Below are positions 28,245-37,592 of a stretch of 64,000 bases of DNA, in pieces (position 1 is the stretch's first letter; each line of letters opens with the position of its first letter). Under the pieces are notes generated by a model. That model was not told where the DNA came from and searched no databases. It saw nothing but the letters and a program-made list of their open reading frames with translations. The stretch comes from Bacteroidota bacterium. Lineage in GTDB: Bacteria; Bacteroidota; Bacteroidia; Chitinophagales; Saprospiraceae. The translations under genes were made by a program, and so were the position numbers. Location: NCBI GenBank assembly GCA_018222965.1, contig JAAEZH010000007.1:1-64000 (forward strand), in the 5' to 3' direction.

Positions 28245-29171
28245 TTATCGCTTTGGGTTGATGCGATTGGGATAGTCGGTTATGATGCCGTCTACGCCCA
28301 TGTCGATCAGTTCCTGCATTCTGTTGGGTTCGTTTACAGTCCAGGGAATCACCTGAATATCTTTTTTATGAAGAGCGACTACCAGGTCCTCATTCAGAAT
28401 GATATGATAGGGACTGTAAATGTCAGGCTTTAGCCCGAGTTCTTTGAGCTCTTTCCCGATGTTTGGACTTTCTGTGAGCCAGGCGATGCGTAATTCCGGG
28501 GCTTGTTTTTTTACTTCCCGGAGTATCCTTGGGTCAAAAGATTGAATGATGATTTTATCGGGCCGGCCAAAATTTTGAATCTCCTTCAAAACCAGGGCAA
28601 CGAAAGCTTCCGGTGCCGGAGTGTACACATTATCCCAGGAAGGACGTGATTTGAGCTCGATGTTGAATTGCGGGAGTTCCCTGTTTTTGGTCTGACAATA
28701 CTGTCCGATTTTCAGAAATATATCTGACAGCGTAGGCTTTATAGCCGGGATCTTTTGTTGATTCGGGAAATCCGGATGCGGCCGCCTGCCACAGTCGTAT
28801 TTCCGAATTTCGGAATAATTCATTTTATATAGGTTGTGCTCCTGCTCCGTTTCTTCCGAAACAGGATTTCCTTCCGGATCGGTGCATATCTTCCCTGACA
28901 TCCAGGGTTCGTGGGACACAACAACCTGAGAATCGGCAGAAATTACAACATCCATTTCGAGTGTGGTAACCTCCGGGAAGTCCAGGGCATTGGTAAATGC
29001 TATGAGGGTGTTTTCAGGGATTAGCCCCCGGCAGCCGCGATGTCCCTGCCAGTCAATAATGCGGACTGTTTTCGTTTCGGGTGCTTCCATGATTTGGTCT
29101 TCGGGTTGTTTGTTTTCGACGCAGGAAAAAAGGAAAAGTATACAGAGCAGGAACAGCGCGTTTTTAATCAT
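28245..29171 (-). CDS. Glycerophosphodiester phosphodiesterase lipoprotein
   Basis: The 308 residues begin with a lipoprotein signal (hydrophobic core and FLFSC lipobox), so the enzyme is tethered in the periplasm or outer membrane. The GDPD motifs are complete: GHRGCRGLIPENT, the metal pair in LEMDVV, and SHEP. IQSFDPRIL and GIITDYPNR are the late barrel motifs of the family. It hydrolyses glycerophosphodiesters to glycerol-3-phosphate and an alcohol, scavenging phospholipid breakdown products. A copy of the TTCGGCGAAAGCC motif lies just upstream at 29204. Confidence 0.93.
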   Translation of the reverse strand: MIKNALFLLCILFLFSCVENKQPEDQIMEAPETKTVRIIDWQGHRGCRGLIPENTLIAFTNALDFPEVTTLEMDVVISADSQVVVSHEPWMSGKICTDPEGNPVSEETEQEHNLYKMNYSEIRKYDCGRRPHPDFPNQQKIPAIKPTLSDIFLKIGQYCQTKNRELPQFNIELKSRPSWDNVYTPAPEAFVALVLKEIQNFGRPDKIIIQSFDPRILREVKKQAPELRIAWLTESPNIGKELKELGLKPDIYSPYHIILNEDLVVALHKKDIQVIPWTVNEPNRMQELIDMGVDGIITDYPNRINPKR

Positions 29172-29341
29172 TGTGGTGGTTTAGTCGTGGAACTGTTTGT
29201 ATATTCGGCGAAAGCCCGTAAATAAAGCATTCTAGTCTTAATTATACATTAATTCATGCAGGAAATGCTGTAAGAATTTGTCCGATTTGCTAATTTAACT
29301 CGTCAGACAAATTTTATTGCAAATATTGCAAAATCCATACC

Positions 29342-30868
29342 ATGAACTCCTTCCGACTTTATGTTCTTCTGAGCATGATATGCCTTCCTCTTGGACTTAA
29401 AGCACAGTATCAGGATATTCAACCTTCCAGTGTAGAAAGACTCGGAGGTATTCCTTTCATTGAGGCAAGCATGAAAATTGCCGAGAATGCCTTCGATTCT
29501 CAGGATTATGTCGAAGCGGCGAAACGGGCCCAGGAAGCCGGTGTCATGGCCCGCCAGATCAAACACGATGATTGGCAGGCAAGGGCGCTTCAATTAGAGG
29601 CAAAAGCAGGCCTGGAAAGTGGCGGCAGAAAATTGCAAACAGCCCGGCTGCTACGAAAATCCAATGACCTGACCAATGATCCGGATGTTAAACTCGAAAA
29701 CCTGGAGCTTTTACGATCTATTGCGCTGGACTTGCGTCGAACGGACGAGCTCAAAGAAATTGCCAAAGAGATCTCCGAGATAACCGGAGAGCCGGTCAAT
29801 GAATTCCTGGACAAACGCAAAACGCCGAAAGAAGCCCTTAAAGACATCGCCCAGGAACGCCAGGCCCTTAATGACGAACTGGCAAACCTCGAAAAAGAAC
29901 AGATTGCCCTGCAAGAAGCCATGTTGCGCCAGGAAAAGTCTATTGCCAAAATGAATGAAGAGCAGGCCAAAACAGAACTGCTTATCACGCAGCAGAAAAT
30001 GTTGTTGGATTCTCTCGCTTTCGCGAAAATGGCTGATTCCCTGCAGTTGGAGCAACAGCAAATGCTTTTGAGCCGGCAGGAAATGGAAATACGGGAAAGA
30101 GATGCCCGATTGCGCCTGCAACGGAGCCGGATGTTTTTGTTGATTAGTTTGGTGGTATTATTTATTCTGGGCGTTTTTGCCCTCTACAACAGAAATAAAA
30201 ACATCAAAAAGCACGCCGAAGAAATGGCTGCGGAACAGGCCCGCTCAGAATCCCTTTTGTTAAACATCCTGCCTGCAGCAGTGGCCGATGAATTAAAGAC
30301 CGACGGAAAAGCCAGTGTGCGTACGTACGATACCGCTACCGTCCTTTTTACCGACTTCAAAGACTTTACCCAAATCGCAGAAGGCATGCCTCCCCAGGAT
30401 CTGGTTGCCGATTTGGATTATTGCTTCAGAGCATTTGATGAGATCATTGAGAAATACGGACTGGAAAAGATTAAAACCATTGGAGATTCCTATATGTGTG
30501 CCGGGGGTATCCCGGAGGAAGACAGCGACCATCCGGTGAAAGTCGGAAAAGCAGCGCTGGAAATGCAGGCTTTTTTAAATCAGTGGAAACGGGAGCGGGG
30601 AAGTAAGGGCAAAGGCAGCTTTGAAGCCCGCATTGGTATTCATTCGGGGCCTTTGGTAGCGGGAGTGGTTGGTTCTAAAAAGTTTGCTTACGACATTTGG
30701 GGGAACACGGTAAACCTGGCTTCCAGAATGGAATCAAGCGGAGAAGTTGGAAAGGTAAATATCTCCGAAGAAACCCATCGCCTGATTCAAAATAATTTCA
30801 AATGTAGCTTCAGAGGCAAGATCGCGGCCAAAAATGCCGGCGAGGTAGGTATGTACTTTATTGAGTAG
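29342..30868 (+). CDS. Membrane adenylate cyclase with N-terminal repeats
   Basis: The 508 residues comprise a signal peptide (ends GLKAQ), a periplasmic helical, TPR-like region (about 35-150), a long coiled coil (about 150-255) rich in Glu and Gln, one membrane helix (about 263-283) and a class III cyclase domain (about 325-508). The metal-binding Asp (LFTDFKDFT), the Lys of EKIKTIGDSY and the Asp of YDIWGNTVNLASRM, which together favour ATP, are present, so the product is most likely cAMP. The layout resembles the Bacteroidota family in which a periplasmic sensor controls the cyclase. The signal that it senses is unknown. Confidence 0.9.
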   Translation: MNSFRLYVLLSMICLPLGLKAQYQDIQPSSVERLGGIPFIEASMKIAENAFDSQDYVEAAKRAQEAGVMARQIKHDDWQARALQLEAKAGLESGGRKLQTARLLRKSNDLTNDPDVKLENLELLRSIALDLRRTDELKEIAKEISEITGEPVNEFLDKRKTPKEALKDIAQERQALNDELANLEKEQIALQEAMLRQEKSIAKMNEEQAKTELLITQQKMLLDSLAFAKMADSLQLEQQQMLLSRQEMEIRERDARLRLQRSRMFLLISLVVLFILGVFALYNRNKNIKKHAEEMAAEQARSESLLLNILPAAVADELKTDGKASVRTYDTATVLFTDFKDFTQIAEGMPPQDLVADLDYCFRAFDEIIEKYGLEKIKTIGDSYMCAGGIPEEDSDHPVKVGKAALEMQAFLNQWKRERGSKGKGSFEARIGIHSGPLVAGVVGSKKFAYDIWGNTVNLASRMESSGEVGKVNISEETHRLIQNNFKCSFRGKIAAKNAGEVGMYFIE

Positions 30869-30946
30869 TTTGAGTTTGAGTTTGAGTTTGAGTGTGAGTG
30901 TGTGGGTTTCTCACACTCAAACTCACACCCAAACTCACACTAACTC
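30868..30946. repeat. Hexamer repeat with inverted arms
   Basis: In-phase 6-bp units (GTTTGA x4, then GTGTGA variants) run to about 30909. From 30911 complementary units (TCACAC, TCAAAC, TCACAC, CCAAAC, TCACAC) follow. The two arms can form a long hairpin between convergent genes and may act as a two-way terminator. Confidence 0.85.
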
Positions 30947-32331
30947 TACTTCATCTCCGAATAATTCTGGTAGAAATAAGGGATAGTCTCAATTCCTTTA
31001 AAGAAGTTGAATACGCCATAATGTTCATTAGGAGAGTGGATGCTGTCTGAATCCAGTCCGAAACCCATTAGAACGGTTTTAACGCCAAGTACATCTTCAA
31101 AGAGGGCGACAATCGGAATACTGCCACCACCGCGTTGCGGGATAGGCTCTTTACCGAAAGTCTTCTCCATCGCTTTTGCAGCAGCTTTGTATTCTGGAGT
31201 GTCAGTAGGTGTTACGACCGGCTCACCTCCGTGATGCGGACGCACCTCAACCTTTACAGAATCAGGAGCTACAGATTCAAAGTAGTTTTTGAAAATCTCC
31301 GTGATTTCATCCGAACTTTGATTCGGCACCAGCCGCATACTGATCTTAGCATAAGCTTTAGAAGGTAATACCGTTTTTGCGCCTTCTCCGATATAGCCAC
31401 CCCAGATGCCGTTTACATCCAGCGTCGGACGGATAGACGTACGCTCCAGCGTTGTATATCCTTTCTCACCCTGTACATCATTGATGCTAAGGTCCTCTTT
31501 ATAGGCCTCCAGATCAAAGGGAGCCTCATTCATGGCCTTGCGCTCTTCCTCAGAAAGCGTAGCCACTTTATCATAAAAACCGGGAATGGTAATGTGCTTA
31601 TTCTCGTCCATCATGCCCGAGATCATGTCACACAGTACATTGATCGGGTTGGCAACCCCCCCACCGTAAACACCGGAGTGCAGATCGCGATTCGGGCCCG
31701 TAACTTCTACCTCAACGTAGCTTAGTCCGCGGAGGCCGGTATTGATGGAAGGCGTATCATTGGCAATAATGGCGGTATCAGAGATCAACACCATATCACA
31801 GCTGAGTTTGTCCTGATTTTCCCGGCAGAAAGTTCCCAGGTTATCCGATCCAACTTCTTCCTCACCCTCGATCATGAATTTCACATTACAACGGAGCTCT
31901 CCATTGGCATGCATGGCTTCAAAGGCTTTAACGTGCATAAACATTTGACCCTTATCATCGCAAGAACCTCTGGCGAAAATGGCTCCATCGGGATGCAGTT
32001 TTGTTTTTTTGATTACCGGCTCAAATGGAGGAGAATCCCAGAGATCCATAGGGTCTGGTGGTTGCACATCGTAATGTCCGTAAACCAGCACCGTAGGGTA
32101 GGAGTCGTCGAGGATTTTTTCGCCGTAAACGATGGGGTGCCCTTTGGTTTCGTGAATCTCCACACTGTCGGCACCAGCCTTTTTGAGGCTGTTTGAAACA
32201 AATTCAGCGGTGCGGCGCACATCTTTCGCGTAAGCGGGATCAGCACTTACAGATGGAATCCGCAGGAGGTCGAGCAATTCCTCCAAAAAACGATCCTTAT
32301 GCTCCTTAATATAAGCTTGGGTTTTTTCCAT
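30946..32331 (-). CDS. M20 family dipeptidase
   Basis: The 461-residue cytoplasmic metallopeptidase shows the dinuclear zinc motifs in order: YGHYDVQPP (His-Asp), SCDDKGQ (bridging Asp), EGEEEVGS (catalytic Glu and metal Glu), a metal Asp in LISDTA and the late His in DSIHSPNE. A dimerisation domain of the M20 type interrupts the catalytic domain. It belongs with the DUG1/CNDP-like dipeptidases that cleave Xaa-Gly or Cys-Gly dipeptides; exact specificity is not readable. The start at 32331 fits the family. Confidence 0.93.
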   Translation of the reverse strand: MEKTQAYIKEHKDRFLEELLDLLRIPSVSADPAYAKDVRRTAEFVSNSLKKAGADSVEIHETKGHPIVYGEKILDDSYPTVLVYGHYDVQPPDPMDLWDSPPFEPVIKKTKLHPDGAIFARGSCDDKGQMFMHVKAFEAMHANGELRCNVKFMIEGEEEVGSDNLGTFCRENQDKLSCDMVLISDTAIIANDTPSINTGLRGLSYVEVEVTGPNRDLHSGVYGGGVANPINVLCDMISGMMDENKHITIPGFYDKVATLSEEERKAMNEAPFDLEAYKEDLSINDVQGEKGYTTLERTSIRPTLDVNGIWGGYIGEGAKTVLPSKAYAKISMRLVPNQSSDEITEIFKNYFESVAPDSVKVEVRPHHGGEPVVTPTDTPEYKAAAKAMEKTFGKEPIPQRGGGSIPIVALFEDVLGVKTVLMGFGLDSDSIHSPNEHYGVFNFFKGIETIPYFYQNYSEMK

Positions 32332-32418
32332 ACAAACTTGAGTTTTATCTGGTTTCTAAACCAATTTGCCGCTAAGATAGCAAGCGTGCAGCACTATTCT
32401 GAATGAGAAGGGAAAAGC

Positions 32419-33213
32419 CTATGAAGTGAAAATAGTAGCCAATATCTCATCGAGTTCATCCTCGTTGAGTCTTCTCCGGAGCTTGCCTTCCGAAGCAATG
32501 CTGATGGATCCTGTTTCTTCGGATACGATCAGTGCCTGCACGTTCATGCGCTCGGTGATACCCACTCCGGCTCTATGTCGAAGACCCGCATTTTTTGGCA
32601 GGCCCGGGTTATCAGAAACGGGCAAAATGCAACTGGCTGCATGTATGCGGCGCCCCGAAATGATCATGGCTCCATCGTGCAGGGGAGAGGTTTTTTGGAA
32701 GATACTTTCAATCAATGGCTGACTAATATTTGCATCCAGGCGCACCCCGGTTGACATAATGGAATCCATGTCAAGACCTCCGGAAAAAACAATGAGCGCT
32801 CCAATGCGGAGCCGGCTCATACGCATGGTAGCTGCTTTAATGGCTGTCTGTTGCTCGTCATCGAGTTTCTGCCCATCGAGGTTCCTGTCCAACAGTCGAC
32901 TCAGGAAATTGGACCGCTGTCGGAGAGTGGTATTTCCCAAAAGGAAGAAAAAACGACGCACTTCCGGCTGGAAGATGACGATTAGGATCAGCAAACCCAG
33001 ACTTACAAACTGGTTGAGCAACAGGGATAACATATCCATTTGAAGGATACCCACCAGCCACCAGAGGACATACAAAACAATAACCCCAATGAAGATATTG
33101 AAGGCAATGCTGCCCCGAAGCAGTCTGTAAACCTGGTATATAACAAACCCAACGATCAGGATGTCCAGAATATCCCAGATGCGTACCGGCAGAAAACCGA
33201 TTTCAAAGAGCAT
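32419..33213 (-). CDS. cdaA: Diadenylate cyclase CdaA
   Basis: The protein makes cyclic di-AMP from two ATP. Three N-terminal membrane helices (residues about 8-75) precede a DAC domain with the two catalytic motifs, SPLHDGAMII (DGA) and GLRHRAGVG (RHR), and the late segment SEETGSISIA. The length of 264 residues is typical. I place the start at ATG 33213; a longer reading from a TTG at 33237 is less likely. No CdaR or GlmM gene is adjacent. The gene is 29 bp downstream of the S9 peptidase on the same strand, so the two may be cotranscribed. Confidence 0.94.
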   Translation of the reverse strand: MLFEIGFLPVRIWDILDILIVGFVIYQVYRLLRGSIAFNIFIGVIVLYVLWWLVGILQMDMLSLLLNQFVSLGLLILIVIFQPEVRRFFFLLGNTTLRQRSNFLSRLLDRNLDGQKLDDEQQTAIKAATMRMSRLRIGALIVFSGGLDMDSIMSTGVRLDANISQPLIESIFQKTSPLHDGAMIISGRRIHAASCILPVSDNPGLPKNAGLRHRAGVGITERMNVQALIVSEETGSISIASEGKLRRRLNEDELDEILATIFTS

Positions 33214-33242
33214 TAATATGTCCAGTGTCAGATTCAAATTCT

Positions 33243-35390
33243 TTAATATTCGTAGATCACGGGTTCTTTCATTTGATAAAACATAAAACTCAACATATCG
33301 GCCGCTTGTTGTATCTGTTTTTCGGTCGACATACCGGCTCCATGCCCGGCATTGGTGTCTATTCGGATCATTACAGGTTGATCTCCCTGCTGCATCCGTT
33401 GAAGTTCGGCTGCAAATTTAAACGAATGTGCCGGAAATACCCGATCATCGTGATCAGCAGTCGTAATCATAGTTGCCGGATAGTCGGCCGGGATCACATT
33501 GTGCAGCGGACTGTAAGATACCAGATAATCAAATCCTTTTTCCGTTTCCGGCGATCCGTAGTCACTGGCCCAGGCCGCTCCAATGGTAAATTTGTGGTAG
33601 CGCAGCATATCCAGGACGCCCACCATCGGGAAAGCCACCTGGTAAAGATCCGGACGCTGTGTTATGCAGGCTCCGATGAGCAATCCGCCGTTGGATCGTC
33701 CTTCGATGGCGAGTTTGTCCGGGTTGGTGTAATTCTGCCCGATAAGGTATTCGGCGGCAGCCTGAAAATCATCAAACACATTCTGCTTATTCTCTTTGGT
33801 GCCTCCCTGATGCCAGGTTTTTCCAAATTCTCCGCCTCCCCGGATATTGGCTACGGCATAAATTCCTCCGTTTTCCAGTAAAATACTTCGTTTAACCTGA
33901 AACTGAGGCAAAATGGAAATGTCAAATCCGCCGTAACCATAGAGGAGGGTAGGGCGTTTGCCATCCATTTGCATGTCTTCGCGATAAGTGAGAAACATCG
34001 GAATTTTAGTGCCATCCCGACTCTCAAACCAAACCTGTTTAGTCACATAGGGTTCGGTATTAAAATTGATCCTGGCCGCTCGATACACTTCCGAAATAAG
34101 CAGGTCGAGATCAATTCGGTAGATGCTGGCCGGTTGGGCAAAGGAAGAAAATACAAAAAAGGCTTCCGCCGAATCAAATGCTCCGGTAAATCCGCTTACC
34201 GTACCAATGCCCGGCAGGGGAATCTGAGCCTTTAGCTTTCCTTCGGTATCAAAAACCCGTATCCGGCTACTTGCATTTTTTAAATACTCCGTGACGAATT
34301 CACCATTGTAAAGATGTACGTTCCGTAAAACTTCCCCCTCCATTTCAGGGAGTACATCTTCCCAGTATTCGGGAGCCGGGTTGCCAATGCTTACTTTGAT
34401 GAGTCGCCAGTTGTCTGCGTTGTTATTGGTTCTGAAATACAGATAACCATCCAGATGGCCGACCAGTATATAATCGTCTTTTATTGCTTCAATGATCGGA
34501 ATGAAGGTGCTGCCGGCTGTTGTCAAATCCCGGAAATACAGGGCATTGCCGCTGGTTGATTCCCAAACGCTCAATACCAGATATTGCTCATCCTGGGTCG
34601 TTTCCGCATTAAAGCCTCTTTGGGGATTGGAGCGATCGGCAAATATTATCTGATCCGATTCCTGCAGACTGCCGAGCTTGTGGTAATAAACTTGCTGGAA
34701 TTCGCTGATCGCTGAAAGTTCTTCTCCTTCCTGCGGACTGGGGTATCGGCTGTAGAAAAATCCGTCTGCAGCCCAGGAAATGCCGGAGAACTTAACCCAT
34801 TGGATTACTTCTTCCAGATTTTCCAAAGTCTCCAAATCGAGGATGTGGATGTTGCGCCAGTCGGAACCTCCTTCTGAGGTTTGATAGGCCAAATAGCGAC
34901 CATCCTTTGAAAAGGAATAGGCACCGAGTGCTGTGGTGCCATCTGCTGCCAGCTTATTTGGATCCAGGACCAGTTCGGCTTCGCCTTCCAGGTTTGGCTT
35001 TCGGTACAGGATTGACTGATTTTGGAGGCCGTCATTTTCGAAATAGTAGTAATAGTCGCCCGCTTTTTTTGGGGCAGTGGAACGTTGGTAGTTCCAGATT
35101 TCTTCCAGTCGGTTTCGCACAGCATCCCGAAAAGGTATCTGCTCCAAATAATCAAATGTTGCTCTGTTTTGCGCACCTACCCAGGCGTCGGTAGCATCAG
35201 AACGATCGTCTTCCAGCCATCGGAAGGGATCCTGCACCACCTTTCCGTAAAAGGTATCAGCCACACTGCTGTCGGCAAAAGTGATCGGTGCCTTAAAGGG
35301 AATGGGATCAAAATTTGTCTTATTTGAATTAGAATCCGTTTGGCAGGACCATAGGAAACAAAGAAGGATTAATCCGAACAGGTAGCGCAT
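33243..35390 (-). CDS. Prolyl oligopeptidase family (S9A) lipoprotein
   Basis: The 715-residue protein has a lipoprotein signal with lipobox FLWSC, so it acts outside the cytoplasm. A seven-bladed propeller (about 80-440) gates the C-terminal alpha/beta hydrolase. The catalytic Ser lies in EGRSNGG near residue 565, Asp in ADHDDRVFP and His in TNAGHGAG, a complete triad. It should cleave short peptides after proline. N-terminal lipidation differs from the usual cytosolic or plainly secreted forms. A TTCGSCGAAAGSC motif copy sits in its leader at 35419. Confidence 0.93.
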   Translation of the reverse strand: MRYLFGLILLCFLWSCQTDSNSNKTNFDPIPFKAPITFADSSVADTFYGKVVQDPFRWLEDDRSDATDAWVGAQNRATFDYLEQIPFRDAVRNRLEEIWNYQRSTAPKKAGDYYYYFENDGLQNQSILYRKPNLEGEAELVLDPNKLAADGTTALGAYSFSKDGRYLAYQTSEGGSDWRNIHILDLETLENLEEVIQWVKFSGISWAADGFFYSRYPSPQEGEELSAISEFQQVYYHKLGSLQESDQIIFADRSNPQRGFNAETTQDEQYLVLSVWESTSGNALYFRDLTTAGSTFIPIIEAIKDDYILVGHLDGYLYFRTNNNADNWRLIKVSIGNPAPEYWEDVLPEMEGEVLRNVHLYNGEFVTEYLKNASSRIRVFDTEGKLKAQIPLPGIGTVSGFTGAFDSAEAFFVFSSFAQPASIYRIDLDLLISEVYRAARINFNTEPYVTKQVWFESRDGTKIPMFLTYREDMQMDGKRPTLLYGYGGFDISILPQFQVKRSILLENGGIYAVANIRGGGEFGKTWHQGGTKENKQNVFDDFQAAAEYLIGQNYTNPDKLAIEGRSNGGLLIGACITQRPDLYQVAFPMVGVLDMLRYHKFTIGAAWASDYGSPETEKGFDYLVSYSPLHNVIPADYPATMITTADHDDRVFPAHSFKFAAELQRMQQGDQPVMIRIDTNAGHGAGMSTEKQIQQAADMLSFMFYQMKEPVIYEY

Positions 35391-35458
35391 GGCTTAAAAT
35401 GTGTTTATGTTTATGGCTTTCGCCGAAAATACCAAGGTAGTGGTTTAATGCAAAATGC

Positions 35459-35500
35459 GGAATGAAGAATGAGGAATGCTGAATGTTGAATGCGGAATTG
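35459..35500. repeat. Heptamer repeat (GGAATGA)n
   Basis: Six in-phase 7-bp units (GGAATGA, AGAATGA, GGAATGC, TGAATGT, TGAATGC, GGAATTG) occupy the gap between two divergent genes. Confidence 0.85.
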
Positions 35501-35693
35501 CATGCTAAGGGATTGCCATGGGTTACTTAAAAACACAATTTGCCTGGGAGGGACCATTTTCCCCCATTTTGAGGGAGGGGCAGGGTTTAAGTGCAGAATT
35601 AATCAAAGGGGAGCGTGGTTGACATTAAATAATTATTTTTGCTCGGTATACATCCCTAAGTCGGGTTTATGCGTTGTGAAACAAAGGATATTT

Positions 35694-36878
35694 ATGAATC
35701 GATTATTATTGGCCGTTGGATTCCTGATTTGTCTTCCGTTATTCGGTCAGGCGCAGGAAATACGCACGAATGAAAAAGGAGAGAAGATCATTGTCTATTC
35801 TGATGGGAGCTGGCGGTATTTCAATTCCAACGATAATACCCTTTTTGGCAGTGACGGACAGGTCCATGAACAGGAATTGATTCCCACAGATCCAAAAGAA
35901 AGGGAAGCTTATCTGGAGGAAAAGGAAAGAGAGAAAGCGGTGTTGCTCGCCAACCAGGCTGCTATAGAATTGAGTCGTTTTGAAGATAAATACAATCAAT
36001 TACGAAAAGCCCGTTTGTCGATTGAGGAAGAGCTGGCTGAAATGAAAAAACTGGGCGGGAGCAAACAATCTATAGACGATCTGAAGGGAGATTTAGACCA
36101 GGCAAAAGAGAAAGAAGAAACAGCTCGTGAAGAGATGGAAATTGCTGGTGATCTGGCAGAGCTTGCGGAGGAGATGATAGAGATGAAGCGCAAAAAAAGG
36201 GCTAAAAGCATGGATGACTTTGAGGAGCAATATACGCTGTTGCATGGCGCACCAACGGTAAATGAGCCTGTAGAAACAGAGGTTACAGAAACGACTGGCG
36301 AGCAGGTCTATTCTCTGAATCCAGGGCGATTTGCAAAATACGATCCGGATTTGGATGTAAGTATTAATCCGCCGAAACCCAAATGCCGACTGCAGTTTGA
36401 CGGCGTAGACGAATTTTCCGGAAAACAACGCCGGGATACAGAAATGGAGTTGTTTTTCACGTATACAAGAGATGAGTTGCGCCCCTATCTCAAGGGAAAA
36501 GAATATGTGGTTTGTGAAGGCCAGCTCACCACTTTGTCAGGGGGGCTGCTGTTCTTAAGCCTGGAGTTTACCATAGCTTCAAAAACGGCACAACAGAGCT
36601 TTGGAGGCTTGCAGAAGGGAAGCCTTTTAACCATCAAGTTGATGAGTGGGGAGAGTGTGCGACTGGTAAATTCGAAAACCGACTTCGGCAGTTTTAACGC
36701 GGTCGACGAAACCTTTACCTTCCGCGGACAGTTTATGATTGATCCTTCGCAGGAGAAGATGCTGAATAACGGAGAGGTAGACAAAGTTCGGGTAAATTGG
36801 GGGGCCGGCTACGAAGATTATGAGGTCTTTAGGTTGGACTTTTTTAGAGATCACCTGCGTTGTTTGTATGAAGATTAA
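35694..36878 (+). CDS. Secreted coiled-coil protein, unknown function
   Basis: The 394 residues start at ATG 35694 with a signal peptide (ends FGQAQ); the frame continues far upstream but without protein-like composition. Next is a short beta segment, NEKGEKIIVYSDGSWRYF, often seen at the beginning of Bacteroidota envelope proteins. A long coiled coil (about 60-175) with many Glu and Lys follows, then a beta-rich C-terminal domain (about 205-394) including CRLQFDGVDEFSG. I do not recognise the family. It reads toward miaE with a 16-bp gap, so the two could share a transcript without sharing a function. Confidence 0.75.
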   Translation: MNRLLLAVGFLICLPLFGQAQEIRTNEKGEKIIVYSDGSWRYFNSNDNTLFGSDGQVHEQELIPTDPKEREAYLEEKEREKAVLLANQAAIELSRFEDKYNQLRKARLSIEEELAEMKKLGGSKQSIDDLKGDLDQAKEKEETAREEMEIAGDLAELAEEMIEMKRKKRAKSMDDFEEQYTLLHGAPTVNEPVETEVTETTGEQVYSLNPGRFAKYDPDLDVSINPPKPKCRLQFDGVDEFSGKQRRDTEMELFFTYTRDELRPYLKGKEYVVCEGQLTTLSGGLLFLSLEFTIASKTAQQSFGGLQKGSLLTIKLMSGESVRLVNSKTDFGSFNAVDETFTFRGQFMIDPSQEKMLNNGEVDKVRVNWGAGYEDYEVFRLDFFRDHLRCLYED

Positions 36879-36894
36879 ACGTCCAAAAAGATAC

Positions 36895-37509
36895 ATGGAA
36901 AACACATCAGATACCGGATCAGTTAGAATGTTGGGCCTGGAATTGCCTACAGATCCACGCTGGGTAAACCTGGCAGAAAGAGATTTGGGAGAGATTCTTA
37001 CTGACCATGCTTACTGCGAGCAAAAAGCAGCCACCTTTTGCATTTCTCTAATTCAACGTTATCCGGAGCGGGAAGCCCTCGTTCGCGAATTGGCACCTAT
37101 CGTTACCGAAGAGTGGGGCCATTTTCGGGCCGTTTTGGCTGAAATGGATAAACGCAATCTGGAATTGGGCGTACAACGACGCGATGAATACGTCAGAGCC
37201 CTGAGGGAATTTCAACAAAAAGGAGGAGGAAAGGATGAAAAATTGCTGGAGGAACTTCTGGTGTGTGCCTTGATCGAAGCCCGATCTTGTGAGCGCTTTC
37301 GCCTCCTGAGCCTGCATGTTAATGACGAGGCCCTAAAGAAATTTTACCACAAGTTTATGGTTTCTGAAGCCGGGCATTATCGCTTGTTTATCGATCTGGC
37401 AAACCGCTATTTTCCCGAAGATAAGGTTCGGAATCGCTGGAAAGAATACCTCAACTATGAAGCGGAGATTATGAAAGATCTGGAGCTCCGGGGAGATCGG
37501 ATGCACTAG
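36895..37509 (+). CDS. miaE: tRNA-(ms2io6A)-hydroxylase MiaE-like
   Basis: This di-iron ferritin-like protein hydroxylates the isopentenyl side chain of ms2i6A37 in tRNA. The iron ligands appear in two helical pairs: the Glu of HAYCEQKAA and EEWGHF, and EARSCERF and SEAGHYRLF, the EXXH arrangement of the family. The 204-residue length starting at ATG 36895 is normal. MiaE needs an electron donor; the ferredoxin pair at 57441-58780 is a possible one, purely by inference. With queE and queA it is the third wobble- or anticodon-loop modification gene in the window. Confidence 0.9.
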   Translation: MENTSDTGSVRMLGLELPTDPRWVNLAERDLGEILTDHAYCEQKAATFCISLIQRYPEREALVRELAPIVTEEWGHFRAVLAEMDKRNLELGVQRRDEYVRALREFQQKGGGKDEKLLEELLVCALIEARSCERFRLLSLHVNDEALKKFYHKFMVSEAGHYRLFIDLANRYFPEDKVRNRWKEYLNYEAEIMKDLELRGDRMH

Positions 37510-37515
37510 GTAATT

Positions 37516-37590
37516 AGTTTGAGTTTGAGTGTGAGTGTGAGTGTGAGTGTGAGTGTGAGTGTGTCCCGATAGCTATCGGGATGAGTGTGG
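37516..37590. repeat. Hexamer repeat (GAGTGT)n plus 18-bp palindrome
   Basis: In-phase GAGTTT/GAGTGT units fill 37516-37563. The perfect palindrome TCCCGATAGCTATCGGGA follows at 37564-37581, then a further GAGTGT-like unit. The array fills the convergent gap between miaE and the next gene. Confidence 0.9.
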
Positions 37591-37592
37591 GT

